Part shown: piece after piece, positions 8,240 through 14,383 of the stretch | Numbering within the stretch: the stretch's first letter is position 1 | Layout of the letters: every line of letters begins with the position of its first letter | Origin: a candidate division Zixibacteria bacterium 4484_95 | GTDB lineage: Bacteria; Zixibacteria; MSB-5A5; UBA10806; 4484-95 | Assembly: GCA_002085375.1 (NCBI GenBank) | Contig: NATP01000002.1 | Coordinates: forward strand, 1-33,057 | DNA: 33,057 nucleotides | Reading direction: 5' to 3' | Position numbers and translations under genes: made by a program | Notes under the pieces: model-generated | The model's input: the letters and a program-made list of their open reading frames with translations, nothing else | Databases searched by the model: none | Told to the model about the DNA's origin: nothing

Positions 8240-8965
8240 TTACGATAACATCTCTTTTAATTTAAGCGCATTTTCTATAGCATAAGCATTGTAATCATTA
8301 TTGAAATAAGCATAGACATCGAGATTTTGATTCAGATATTCTCTAAAAAGCATTGCCCAAACTGTTAGCTGTTTGTCGGTATATTTTGAGGCGTAAAGCT
8401 GGGCGGCGCCGTGAAATCTAACATACACGAAGTCCGAGGTCACCTCTTCGATACTTTCTAGGCCGGGCATGCTGACGAAACATGCGCAGATGTTATGCTT
8501 TCTTAATAGTATTATAACATCATCATCATGCCAGCTTTCATGGCGAAATTCAATGACATGGCGATGACCCTTTTTTAAAAATTTACAAAAGCTCTCAAGT
8601 CTTTCTAGGTTGAGCTTCAACGAAGGCGGTAGTTGAAAAAGTATCGGTCCCAATTTTGATTTGAAAAGAGACGCTCTCCGGTAAAATATTTTAAGCGGCT
8701 CTTTGATATCCACGAGTTTCAACCTATGAGTTATATATCGGCTGGCTTTAACCGCATAGGTGAAATCTTTTGGTGTCCTTTTGTGCCACGATTGGACAAC
8801 CTTTTCTGAGGGCAAATGGTAGAATGTAGAATTCAACTCCACTGTATCAAAAAAACGACAATAATACTCAAGCCACTCTTTGCTTTTGACATCATCAGGA
8901 TAGAAGCGCTCTTTCCAGTGCTCGTATGAAAACCCCGATGTGCCGATATGGATATTTCCTTTCAT
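8240..8965 (-). CDS. DUF72 domain protein (YecE-like)
   Basis: A 241-residue protein of the DUF72/YecE family, a TIM-barrel-like fold of unknown enzymatic role. The N-terminal signature IGTSGFSYEHWKERFYP, the VELNSTFYHLP segment, the IEFRHESW motif and the YVRFHG motif are all present, and the length is normal for the family. It is transcribed opposite to its neighbours and forms the minus-strand island with the FG-GAP fragment. A candidate promoter lies just upstream. No partner gene suggests a specific pathway. Confidence 0.88.
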   Translation of the reverse strand: MKGNIHIGTSGFSYEHWKERFYPDDVKSKEWLEYYCRFFDTVELNSTFYHLPSEKVVQSWHKRTPKDFTYAVKASRYITHRLKLVDIKEPLKIFYRRASLFKSKLGPILFQLPPSLKLNLERLESFCKFLKKGHRHVIEFRHESWHDDDVIILLRKHNICACFVSMPGLESIEEVTSDFVYVRFHGAAQLYASKYTDKQLTVWAMLFREYLNQNLDVYAYFNNDYNAYAIENALKLKEMLS

Positions 8966-8992
8966 GGCTATAAATAACCACCTTGTTATTAA

Positions 8993-9020
8993 ATTATATA
9001 AAAATCAGCTAATCGGTAAA
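8993..9020 (-). promoter_or_regulatory. Candidate sigma70-type promoter for DUF72 gene
   Basis: Read on the minus strand, TTTACC (complement of 9015-9020) is followed after 16 bases by a perfect TATAAT (complement of 8993-8998). It lies about 30 bases upstream of the DUF72 start. The -35 matches only four of six consensus bases, so the call rests mainly on the -10. Confidence 0.35.
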
Positions 9021-9063
9021 GGTAAATATAAGCATATTTATTCCAATAGAATTATTAAAATTA

Positions 9064-9441
9064 TCATTGCAAACAGGCGAAGCAATCGGGTGCATTATGT
9101 ATATTACACGGACGTGTCCTGGGACTTCTTCGTCCTGTGGACTCATCATAACGCAGTGTAAATATTGGTACTTGAGCGGTTCCAGTATTTTCGAAATATA
9201 CCAATGTTCCACAATCGCCACCACCATAGAACATATCGAGGTCACCGTCGTTATCAATATCAGCTAAGGAAATTTTTGTGTAAAAAGAGCCACCTAAAAA
9301 TAGATTCTCGTAGTAAACATCATCCACCCAGCCGTTAAGCACCTGTTGCCAGGCAGTGTCCTGGGCAAACGATTTAGATGCAATAAAACCAAAGCCACAA
9401 AGGATAGAAACTAACAATATATTTTTTAATTTCGGGAGCAT
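9064..9441 (-). pseudogene. FG-GAP repeat secreted protein, truncated remnant
   Basis: A 125-codon minus-strand frame with a good ribosome binding site (AGGAGA, 5 bases before the ATG). It begins with a signal peptide: MLPKLKN, a hydrophobic core, and probable cleavage after SFA. The mature part holds one FG-GAP/VCBS-type repeat with the calcium-binding loop DIDNDGDLD followed by FYGGGDCG and FENTG. Proteins of this family are normally several hundred residues with many repeats, forming beta-propellers. Here recognisable similarity stops at about residue 100 (plus-strand position about 9145-9160), and the last 25 codons read through a hairpin-rich element. I regard it as a truncated remnant, though a short expressed secreted product cannot be excluded. 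Confidence 0.6.
9092..9165. repeat. Imperfect palindromic, hairpin-rich element
   Basis: A 74-bp block with nested inverted repeats. ATATTACAC (9101-9109) is matched by GTGTAAATAT (9156-9165) with one extra base. GCATTAT (9092-9098) is matched by ATAACGC (9148-9154) allowing one G-U pair. Between them lie alternating GGAC and GTCC blocks (9110-9113, 9116-9119, 9122-9125, 9132-9135, 9139-9142) that can pair in several combinations. The two outer pairings cross each other, so as RNA they would form a pseudoknot or be alternatives. The element sits exactly where the FG-GAP similarity ends. Confidence 0.5.
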
Positions 9442-9464
9442 ATATCTCCTGATTCTTTTTTTAT

Positions 9465-9493
9465 AAGATAAAAATCTTTATTTAAAATGTAAA
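9465..9493 (-). promoter_or_regulatory. Candidate promoter of the FG-GAP gene
   Basis: On the minus strand, TTTACA (complement of 9488-9493) and TATCTT (complement of 9465-9470) are separated by 17 bases, followed by a short leader to the AGGAGA ribosome binding site. Matches to the sigma70 consensus are 5/6 and 4/6. An inverted repeat overlaps this promoter. Confidence 0.35.
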
Positions 9494-9502
9494 GGTTTTA
9501 TC
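9467..9502. repeat. Inverted repeat overlapping a promoter
   Basis: GATAAAA (9467-9473) pairs with TTTTATC (9496-9502) and CTTTA (9476-9480) pairs with TAAAG (9490-9494), with a 9-base centre. The 12-bp interrupted inverted repeat covers the -10 to -35 interval of the candidate minus-strand promoter, as an operator might. It is AT-rich, so chance symmetry is possible. Confidence 0.4.
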
Positions 9503-9540
9503 TGGTCGTATAGTGCTGAAAATTATTTTATTTTAACCGC

Positions 9541-9568
9541 TTGACTTAATTTTTTAAATAATTATATT
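9541..9568 (+). promoter_or_regulatory. Sigma70-type promoter of the riboflavin operon
   Basis: TTGACT (9541-9546) and TATATT (9563-9568) with a 16-base spacer, each close to consensus. The predicted transcription start, at about 9575, coincides with the first base-paired strand of the FMN riboswitch, which supports the call. Confidence 0.65.
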
Positions 9569-9574
9569 GGTGTT

Positions 9575-9686
9575 GTCTTCGGGGCAAGGTGTAAATCCTT
9601 GACCGGCGGTTAAAGCCCGCGAGTCTGATCAGACTGAGCCTGTGGAATTCAGGGGCCGACGGTGAAAGTCCGGATGGGAGAAGATG
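9575..9686 (+). promoter_or_regulatory. FMN riboswitch (RFN element)
   Basis: The conserved RFN core is clear: TCTTCGGGGCAAGGTG at the 5' side, then CCGGCGGTTAAAGCCCGCGAG, a variable stem (GTCTGATCAGAC), then GGGGCCGACGGTGAAAGTCC and GGATGGGAGAAGAT closing the P1 stem (UCUUC with GAAGA). It binds flavin mononucleotide and down-regulates riboflavin genes when FMN is plentiful. The first rib gene starts 48 bases after it. Confidence 0.95.
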
Positions 9687-9711
9687 GATTTCTAAATATT
9701 AAAATACCTTT

Positions 9712-9734
9712 ACCCCGACGGCAGGGTTTTTTTT
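9712..9734 (+). promoter_or_regulatory. Riboswitch expression platform upstream of ribD
   Basis: ACCC (9712-9715) can pair with GGGT (9724-9727) and would bury AGGG (9723-9726), the only ribosome-binding-like sequence before the ribD ATG. Eight T residues (9727-9734) follow directly, so the same hairpin could act as a short terminator. CCCCGA (9713-9718) is also exactly complementary to TCGGGG (9579-9584) in the 5' P1 region, giving a plausible alternative fold without FMN. Confidence 0.5.
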
Positions 9735-10805
9735 ATGATATATAGAACCCGTGATGAAAAATTGATGGCGATGGCGTTAAGGCTTGCTGTGAAAGGTTTG
9801 GGAGAAACCTCACCCAATCCGGTTGTGGGTTGCCTGTTGTATAAAAATGGACATATAATCGCCAAAGATTACCACCATAAAGCCGGTCAACCCCATGCAG
9901 AAGTTCTGGTGCTCAGAAAAGCCGGGGTTGAAGCATCGGGAGCGACTATGTATGTAACCCTTGAACCCTGTTCTACCTATGGGCGAACGCCACCATGCAC
10001 CGAGGAAATCATCAAAGCCAAAGTAAGAAAAGTAATCATTGGAACTATTGACCCGAACCCAAAAATCAACGGTCGTGGTGTGCAAGCATTGAAAAAAGCC
10101 GGAATTGAGGTTGTAACCGGTGTCATAAAAGAAGAATGTAAAAAAATAAATGTAGCTTATAATAAATTTATAACAACTAAATTGCCTTTTGTAACAGTAA
10201 AATTTGCCCAGAGTCTTGATGGTCGTATCGCCACCCAGAACGGCTCCTCGCAATGGATATCATCTCAGCAATCGCTGAAATTTGCTCACTGTTTGCGCGC
10301 TCAAAACGATGCGATATTGGTCGGCGCTAACACCGCCAACAGGAATAACCCACAGCTTACTGTCAGGCTGGTTAAAGGCAGAAATCCAGTTAGAATAATC
10401 CTTTCAGAATCGGGGCAAGTTAAAAAGAACCTCAAGCTCTTTACCGATAAAAACGCGCCTACGATACTTGCAACATCCCGCAAGGCTAGGATTGATTTTG
10501 ATGTGGAGAAAATATTGTTACCCAAAAGATCGAAAGGATTGAATCTTGAAACCCTTTTAAGGAAACTTTCTGATAGAGATATCATGTCTCTTCTTGTTGA
10601 GGGTGGAGCGATGGTGATAACAAGTTTCTTGAAACAAAACATGGTTGATAGGATTATTGTTATCGTTGCCCCGATTTTGATTGGTCGGGGAGTTGAGGCT
10701 GTAACTGATTTACATATAAAAGATATCAGTCAAGCCTTGAAATTAAAAAACGTTGAGTACAAGAAAATGGGTTCTGACTTTGTGGTTTTCGGAGATTTGA
10801 ACTGA
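9735..10805 (+). CDS. ribD: Bifunctional riboflavin deaminase/reductase RibD
   Basis: A 356-residue bifunctional enzyme for the second and third steps of riboflavin synthesis: deamination of the diaminopyrimidine produced from GTP, then reduction of its ribosyl side chain. The N-terminal CMP/dCMP-deaminase domain has the zinc site HAE (His54, Glu56 as proton shuttle) and PCSTYGRTPPC (Cys79 and Cys88). The C-terminal dihydrofolate-reductase-like domain starts near residue 155 (PFVTVKFAQSLDGRIA) and includes the LVEGGA segment near the end. It is the first gene after the FMN riboswitch, and its TGA directly abuts the ATG of ribE. Confidence 0.96.
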   Translation: MIYRTRDEKLMAMALRLAVKGLGETSPNPVVGCLLYKNGHIIAKDYHHKAGQPHAEVLVLRKAGVEASGATMYVTLEPCSTYGRTPPCTEEIIKAKVRKVIIGTIDPNPKINGRGVQALKKAGIEVVTGVIKEECKKINVAYNKFITTKLPFVTVKFAQSLDGRIATQNGSSQWISSQQSLKFAHCLRAQNDAILVGANTANRNNPQLTVRLVKGRNPVRIILSESGQVKKNLKLFTDKNAPTILATSRKARIDFDVEKILLPKRSKGLNLETLLRKLSDRDIMSLLVEGGAMVITSFLKQNMVDRIIVIVAPILIGRGVEAVTDLHIKDISQALKLKNVEYKKMGSDFVVFGDLN

Positions 10806-11456
10806 ATGTTTACGGGTATAATACAGGAAATAGGTATTGTGAGGTTTGCGCAGAAGAAGGGTGACAGTCTGTTGATTCAAATTGAGTCGCCCAAGTCTTC
10901 GAAGTTGTTAAAAGTGGGTGGAAGTATCAATATAAACGGGGCCTGTCAGAGTGCGATTAAAATCTCACCTGTTTCAAGTGATTCAGGTAGCTGGTTTGAG
11001 GTTCAGGCTACTTCGGAAACCATTTCCCGCACCAACTTTAAGTTTCTTCAAGCTGGAGATAGGGTTAACCTTGAACTTCCGCTTTCCTTAAACGATCCCC
11101 TTGGTGGTCATCTTGTGACCGGCCATATCGATGATACCGGTCGGATAACGGATATTAAGCCCAGTGGTGGGAGCATCTTAATGCGTATTGTTTTCAAACC
11201 GGAATACAACTGCTACTTGGTTGAGAAAGGCTCTGTGGCTATTGATGGCATCAGTTTGACCGTTTTTGATGTCGAAACGGAATGTTTCACGATTTCACTT
11301 ATCCCCGAAACCATTGAACGGACAAATTTAAAATTTCGAAATATAGGGGATGTTGTTAACTTGGAGTTTGATCAAATTGGTAAATATATTGAGAAATTTA
11401 TGAAAAAAGATGGCAAAGGAATAACCATGGATTTTTTAAAAAGACATGGGTTTTAA
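10806..11456 (+). CDS. ribE: Riboflavin synthase, alpha chain
   Basis: A 216-residue enzyme that dismutates two 6,7-dimethyl-8-ribityllumazine molecules to riboflavin and the ribitylamino pyrimidine, usually as a homotrimer. It has the hallmark N-terminus [10 protein letters not shown] and two tandem lumazine-binding beta-barrel repeats. The second repeat begins around [14 protein letters not shown] and contains GISLTVFDV; a C-terminal helix follows. No gap separates it from ribD. Some naming schemes call this gene ribC. Confidence 0.95.
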   Translation: MFTGIIQEIGIVRFAQKKGDSLLIQIESPKSSKLLKVGGSININGACQSAIKISPVSSDSGSWFEVQATSETISRTNFKFLQAGDRVNLELPLSLNDPLGGHLVTGHIDDTGRITDIKPSGGSILMRIVFKPEYNCYLVEKGSVAIDGISLTVFDVETECFTISLIPETIERTNLKFRNIGDVVNLEFDQIGKYIEKFMKKDGKGITMDFLKRHGF

Positions 11457-11466
11457 GGGTGAAAAA

Positions 11467-12699
11467 ATGACTGATTTTGATGAAGTTTCAGAAGCCATTG
11501 AGGATATAAAGCAGGGTAAAATCGTCATCGTCTGTGATGATGAAGACCGCGAAAACGAGGGCGATATGATAATGGCCGCCCAAAAGGTTACTCCGGATGC
11601 GATAAATTTCATAAGCAAATATGCCCGGGGACTATTGTGCGTCCCACTACCCAATGAGAGATTGGAACAGTTGAGATTGGATCAAATGGTGACGGTCAAT
11701 ACCGCCAAGATGGGGACACGGTTTACCGTTTCGGTTGATTACCTGATAGGAACGACTACAGGCATATCGGCATTTGACCGGGCGGCCACCATAAAAGCTT
11801 TAGCTGATGATAAAACCAAGCCGGAGGATTTGGGCCGGCCAGGTCATATATTCCCTCTTCAGGCAAGAGATGGAGGAGTGCTTACCCGTGCCGGTCATAC
11901 CGAGGCTACTGTGGATTTATGTCGCTTAGCAGGCCTTAAACCGTATGGTGTTCTATGCGAGATACTTGATGATGATGGATCGATGGCAAGGGTACCACGT
12001 CTTATGGAACTTGCAAAAAAATATGATATGAAGATAGTAACGGTGAAGGACCTGATTGCATATCGCCGCCACCATGAAAAGTTTGTTAAGAGGGTTGAAA
12101 CTGTCCGGTTTCCTACGAAATTTGGTAGTTTCAAATTGCACCTTTACGAAAGTGCGATTGATGACCATCACCACTTAGTAATAGAGAAAGGCGAGGTGGC
12201 AGGCAAAAATAACGTGCTTGTAAGGGTGCACTCATCTTGCCTGACTGGTGATGTTTTCGGTTCCTGTCGATGTGATTGTGGGGACCAGCTGGCCGAATCG
12301 TTGAGAATGGTGGAAAAAGAGGGGTTGGGAGTGGTTTTATATATGCGTCAGGAGGGAAGAGGTATCGGTTTGGCTAACAAGATAAAAGCCTATAAGCTTC
12401 AGGACAAAGGTAAGGATACGGTTGAGGCCAATATAGAGCTGGGATTTGACCCGGATCTGCGTGATTATGGAATCGGCGCCCAGATATTAGTTGATATGGG
12501 ATTGTCAACTATAAGGCTTATAACAAATAATCCCAAGAAAGTGGTTGGTCTCAGCGGTTATGGATTGAAAGTTACCAGTCGGGTGCCCATGAATATCCCA
12601 CCCAATAAATTCAACGCCCGCTACCTCGAAACCAAACGCGATAAATTGGGTCATTTAATAGAAATCACCTCCTGTAATATTTTAAACGAAGGGGAATGA
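11467..12699 (+). CDS. ribBA: RibBA: DHBP synthase / GTP cyclohydrolase II
   Basis: A fused enzyme of 410 residues supplying both riboflavin precursors. The N-terminal DHBP synthase domain (about 1-200) converts ribulose-5-phosphate to dihydroxybutanone phosphate and carries [10 protein letters not shown] (from Asp24) and the RAGHTEA segment. The C-terminal GTP cyclohydrolase II domain (about 205-405) has zinc ligands Cys258, Cys269 and Cys271 in [15 protein letters not shown], and the RQEGRGIGL motif. An in-frame ATG at 11446 overlaps ribE, but AAGGG at 11455-11459, 7 bases before the ATG at 11467, favours the later start. Confidence 0.96.
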   Translation: MTDFDEVSEAIEDIKQGKIVIVCDDEDRENEGDMIMAAQKVTPDAINFISKYARGLLCVPLPNERLEQLRLDQMVTVNTAKMGTRFTVSVDYLIGTTTGISAFDRAATIKALADDKTKPEDLGRPGHIFPLQARDGGVLTRAGHTEATVDLCRLAGLKPYGVLCEILDDDGSMARVPRLMELAKKYDMKIVTVKDLIAYRRHHEKFVKRVETVRFPTKFGSFKLHLYESAIDDHHHLVIEKGEVAGKNNVLVRVHSSCLTGDVFGSCRCDCGDQLAESLRMVEKEGLGVVLYMRQEGRGIGLANKIKAYKLQDKGKDTVEANIELGFDPDLRDYGIGAQILVDMGLSTIRLITNNPKKVVGLSGYGLKVTSRVPMNIPPNKFNARYLETKRDKLGHLIEITSCNILNEGE

Positions 12700-12700
12700 G

Positions 12701-13159
12701 ATGGAGATAGCAGGAAATTTAAATGCGTCGGGATTCAAGTTTGCCCTTGTCGTCTCCCGATTTAACGAGTTTTTCACAACCAAGCTTCTCGAGGGCACTC
12801 TTGATTGCCTTAAACGCCATGGTGCCTCTGAGAAAGATATTGATATCATCAGGGTGCCGGGTTCGTTTGAGATACCTTATGCCGCTTCAAAACTTGCCAG
12901 GGGTAAAAAATATGATGCTGTAATCTGCTTGGGTGTTATTATTCGCGGTCAGACGCCACATTACGAGTATGTCTCAAGCGAGGTTGCTAAAGGGATTGCC
13001 AGGATATCTCTTGAGAACGAACTGCCGGTAATATTTGGTATAGTCACAGCTGATACATTAGAGCAGGCGATTGAACGTTCTGGATCAAAGTCAGGCAACA
13101 GGGGATTTGCAGCAGCCTTGACGGCAATAGAGATGGTCAATTTGTTCAGAGAGATTTAA
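12701..13159 (+). CDS. ribH: 6,7-dimethyl-8-ribityllumazine synthase
   Basis: A 152-residue lumazine synthase that condenses dihydroxybutanone phosphate with the ribitylamino pyrimidine; usually a pentamer or 60-subunit capsid. Diagnostic parts are [17 protein letters not shown] near the N-terminus, [11 protein letters not shown], the catalytic-histidine segment TPHYEYV, and [11 protein letters not shown]. It begins one base after the ribBA stop and completes the four-gene riboflavin pathway in the order ribD-E-BA-H seen in Bacillus-type operons. Confidence 0.96.
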   Translation: MEIAGNLNASGFKFALVVSRFNEFFTTKLLEGTLDCLKRHGASEKDIDIIRVPGSFEIPYAASKLARGKKYDAVICLGVIIRGQTPHYEYVSSEVAKGIARISLENELPVIFGIVTADTLEQAIERSGSKSGNRGFAAALTAIEMVNLFREI

Positions 13160-13162
13160 TTT

Positions 13163-13576
13163 ATGGGCCAGAGGCATAAGGCGCGTTGTACCGTCTTGGA
13201 TCTTTTATACTCGATTGAAATCGGTAATAAGGATAATATAGAGGAAAATTTAAGATATTGTGCTTCCTTACACAAGTTAAACGCCGATGGTTTTGATTTT
13301 GCCAAAAAGCTGTTTAATGTTATCAATGAGAATATCGACGCAATCAATAGTATTCTCGAAAAGCATGTAAAAAACTGGGCTATTAACCGTCTGGCAATTG
13401 TCGATAAAAATATTTTAAGACTCGGTATTGGTGAGATAAAATATCTTCCCGATGTACCGGTTAAAGTAGCGATAGATGAGGCTATCGAGCTGGCTAAAAA
13501 ATATGGTTCTGCCGATTCGGGAAGATTTGTAAATGGTATTCTTGATGCTGTATTCAATGATGATAGGCAAGTTTAA
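13163..13576 (+). CDS. nusB: Transcription antitermination factor NusB
   Basis: A 137-residue all-helical protein of the NusB family, which pairs with ribosomal protein S10 on boxA RNA during rRNA transcription and lambda-type antitermination. The N-terminus (QRHKARCTVLDLLYSIEIG) and the C-terminal signature (ILRLGIGEIKYLPDVPVKVAIDEAIELAKKYG...FVNGILDAV) are typical. It starts 3 bases after ribH; ribH-nusB adjacency is widespread in bacteria. It probably shares the riboswitch-controlled transcript unless there is an internal promoter that I do not see. Confidence 0.94.
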   Translation: MGQRHKARCTVLDLLYSIEIGNKDNIEENLRYCASLHKLNADGFDFAKKLFNVINENIDAINSILEKHVKNWAINRLAIVDKNILRLGIGEIKYLPDVPVKVAIDEAIELAKKYGSADSGRFVNGILDAVFNDDRQV

Positions 13577-13578
13577 AG

Positions 13579-13606
13579 TTGACTTGAAACGGTTATTTCC
13601 TAAATT
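13579..13606 (+). promoter_or_regulatory. Candidate promoter for the glycan cluster
   Basis: TTGACT (13579-13584) and TAAATT (13601-13606) are separated by 16 bases, just after nusB. The -35 is 5/6 and the -10 is 4/6. It would uncouple the downstream genes from the riboflavin operon. Confidence 0.35.
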
Positions 13607-13619
13607 TAGCGTTAATGGT

Positions 13620-13644
13620 GACCCGTATAGCGGGTCTATGTTTT
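13620..13644 (+). terminator. Hairpin with short T-tract, terminator or leader structure
   Basis: GACCCG (13620-13625) pairs perfectly with CGGGTC (13631-13636) around a 5-base loop, followed by TATGTTTT. It could end the rib-nusB transcript. Because it also lies in the probable leader of the methyltransferase gene, it could instead affect translation. The T-tract is short. Confidence 0.4.
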
Positions 13645-13648
13645 GATT

Positions 13649-14383
13649 ATGAAAACGAGAATAGAAGAAGAGGTCGAAGTTTTTGATGAAACAGCCGCCT
13701 ATGATGAATTGATGTCCCGACCGTATACCAGGTATTTGAAAAAAAAGATAGATGATTGCCTTTCATCGTTAAGTATTAAAAACGCTGTTATTTTTGAACT
13801 CGGCTGTGGCGTTTCCGAGCATACAGATTTATTTAAAAAGGATAATTATCTTGTCCTTTCCGATATCACCTATTCGCTTTTAAAACGCAACGATCCTGAT
13901 TGCGGACGGGTAGTTGCCGATGCTCAGGTTCTGCCGTTTAAATCGGGGATGTGTGACCTGGTAATATGTCTGGGCATTCTCCATCATCTACCTGACCAGT
14001 ATGCTTCTTTAACTGAGGTGGGAAGAGTATTGAAACCGGGCGGTAGGATATTTATTCAAGAACCACATCGGATGAGTCTTAACTTTTTTTACCACTATGG
14101 ACGACGCCTTTTCATGAAACTGTTCGGAGTGGAAAAAGTAAAAAAAATGATTGGTTGTTTTTCTCCGGAGGAGTGGCAGCTTGATGTCAAAGCCCTGAAA
14201 AGAGCTTTTAAACATGGTTATACGTTCAAGAGGTGGACGATATTGACATTCAGACTGCCTCCATTTAGAATATTTAAAAAATGGAAACTTGATGTATCGT
14301 TGTCGAAATTTTTCGACCGTTTACCTGTGTTCAAACATTTCGGAACTACAATTTTTTATGAGGTGATTAAGAAGGAACGCTGA
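13649..14383 (+). CDS. SAM-dependent class I methyltransferase
   Basis: A 244-residue methyltransferase. The nucleotide-binding motif ELGCG is followed by an acidic residue in LVLSDITYSLL, the ADAQVLPFKSGMCDLVICLGILHHL segment (motifs II-III of the Methyltransf_11 type) and RVLKPGGRIFIQEPHR. The C-terminal third is basic and hydrophobic. The substrate is unknown; its place at the head of a glycosyltransferase cluster suggests a sugar, lipid carrier or glycan. I chose ATG 13649, but TTG 13643 is also in frame; neither has a clear ribosome binding site. It overlaps the next gene by one base. Confidence 0.8.
   Translation: MKTRIEEEVEVFDETAAYDELMSRPYTRYLKKKIDDCLSSLSIKNAVIFELGCGVSEHTDLFKKDNYLVLSDITYSLLKRNDPDCGRVVADAQVLPFKSGMCDLVICLGILHHLPDQYASLTEVGRVLKPGGRIFIQEPHRMSLNFFYHYGRRLFMKLFGVEKVKKMIGCFSPEEWQLDVKALKRAFKHGYTFKRWTILTFRLPPFRIFKKWKLDVSLSKFFDRLPVFKHFGTTIFYEVIKKER

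Noticed and set aside
9129-9148. Hammerhead-ribozyme-like core on the minus strand (UGAUGAGUCC...GGACGAA)
   Set aside because: The order and stem II resemble a hammerhead, but core position C3 is A, GAAA reads GAAG, and no stem III with a permitted cleavage triplet can be formed downstream. The GGAC/GTCC repeats explain the similarity.
8940-9267. Open frames of 66-82 codons on both strands around the palindromic element
   Set aside because: No family similarity, no ribosome binding sites, and they read through the hairpin element and the FG-GAP remnant; they look like chance frames.
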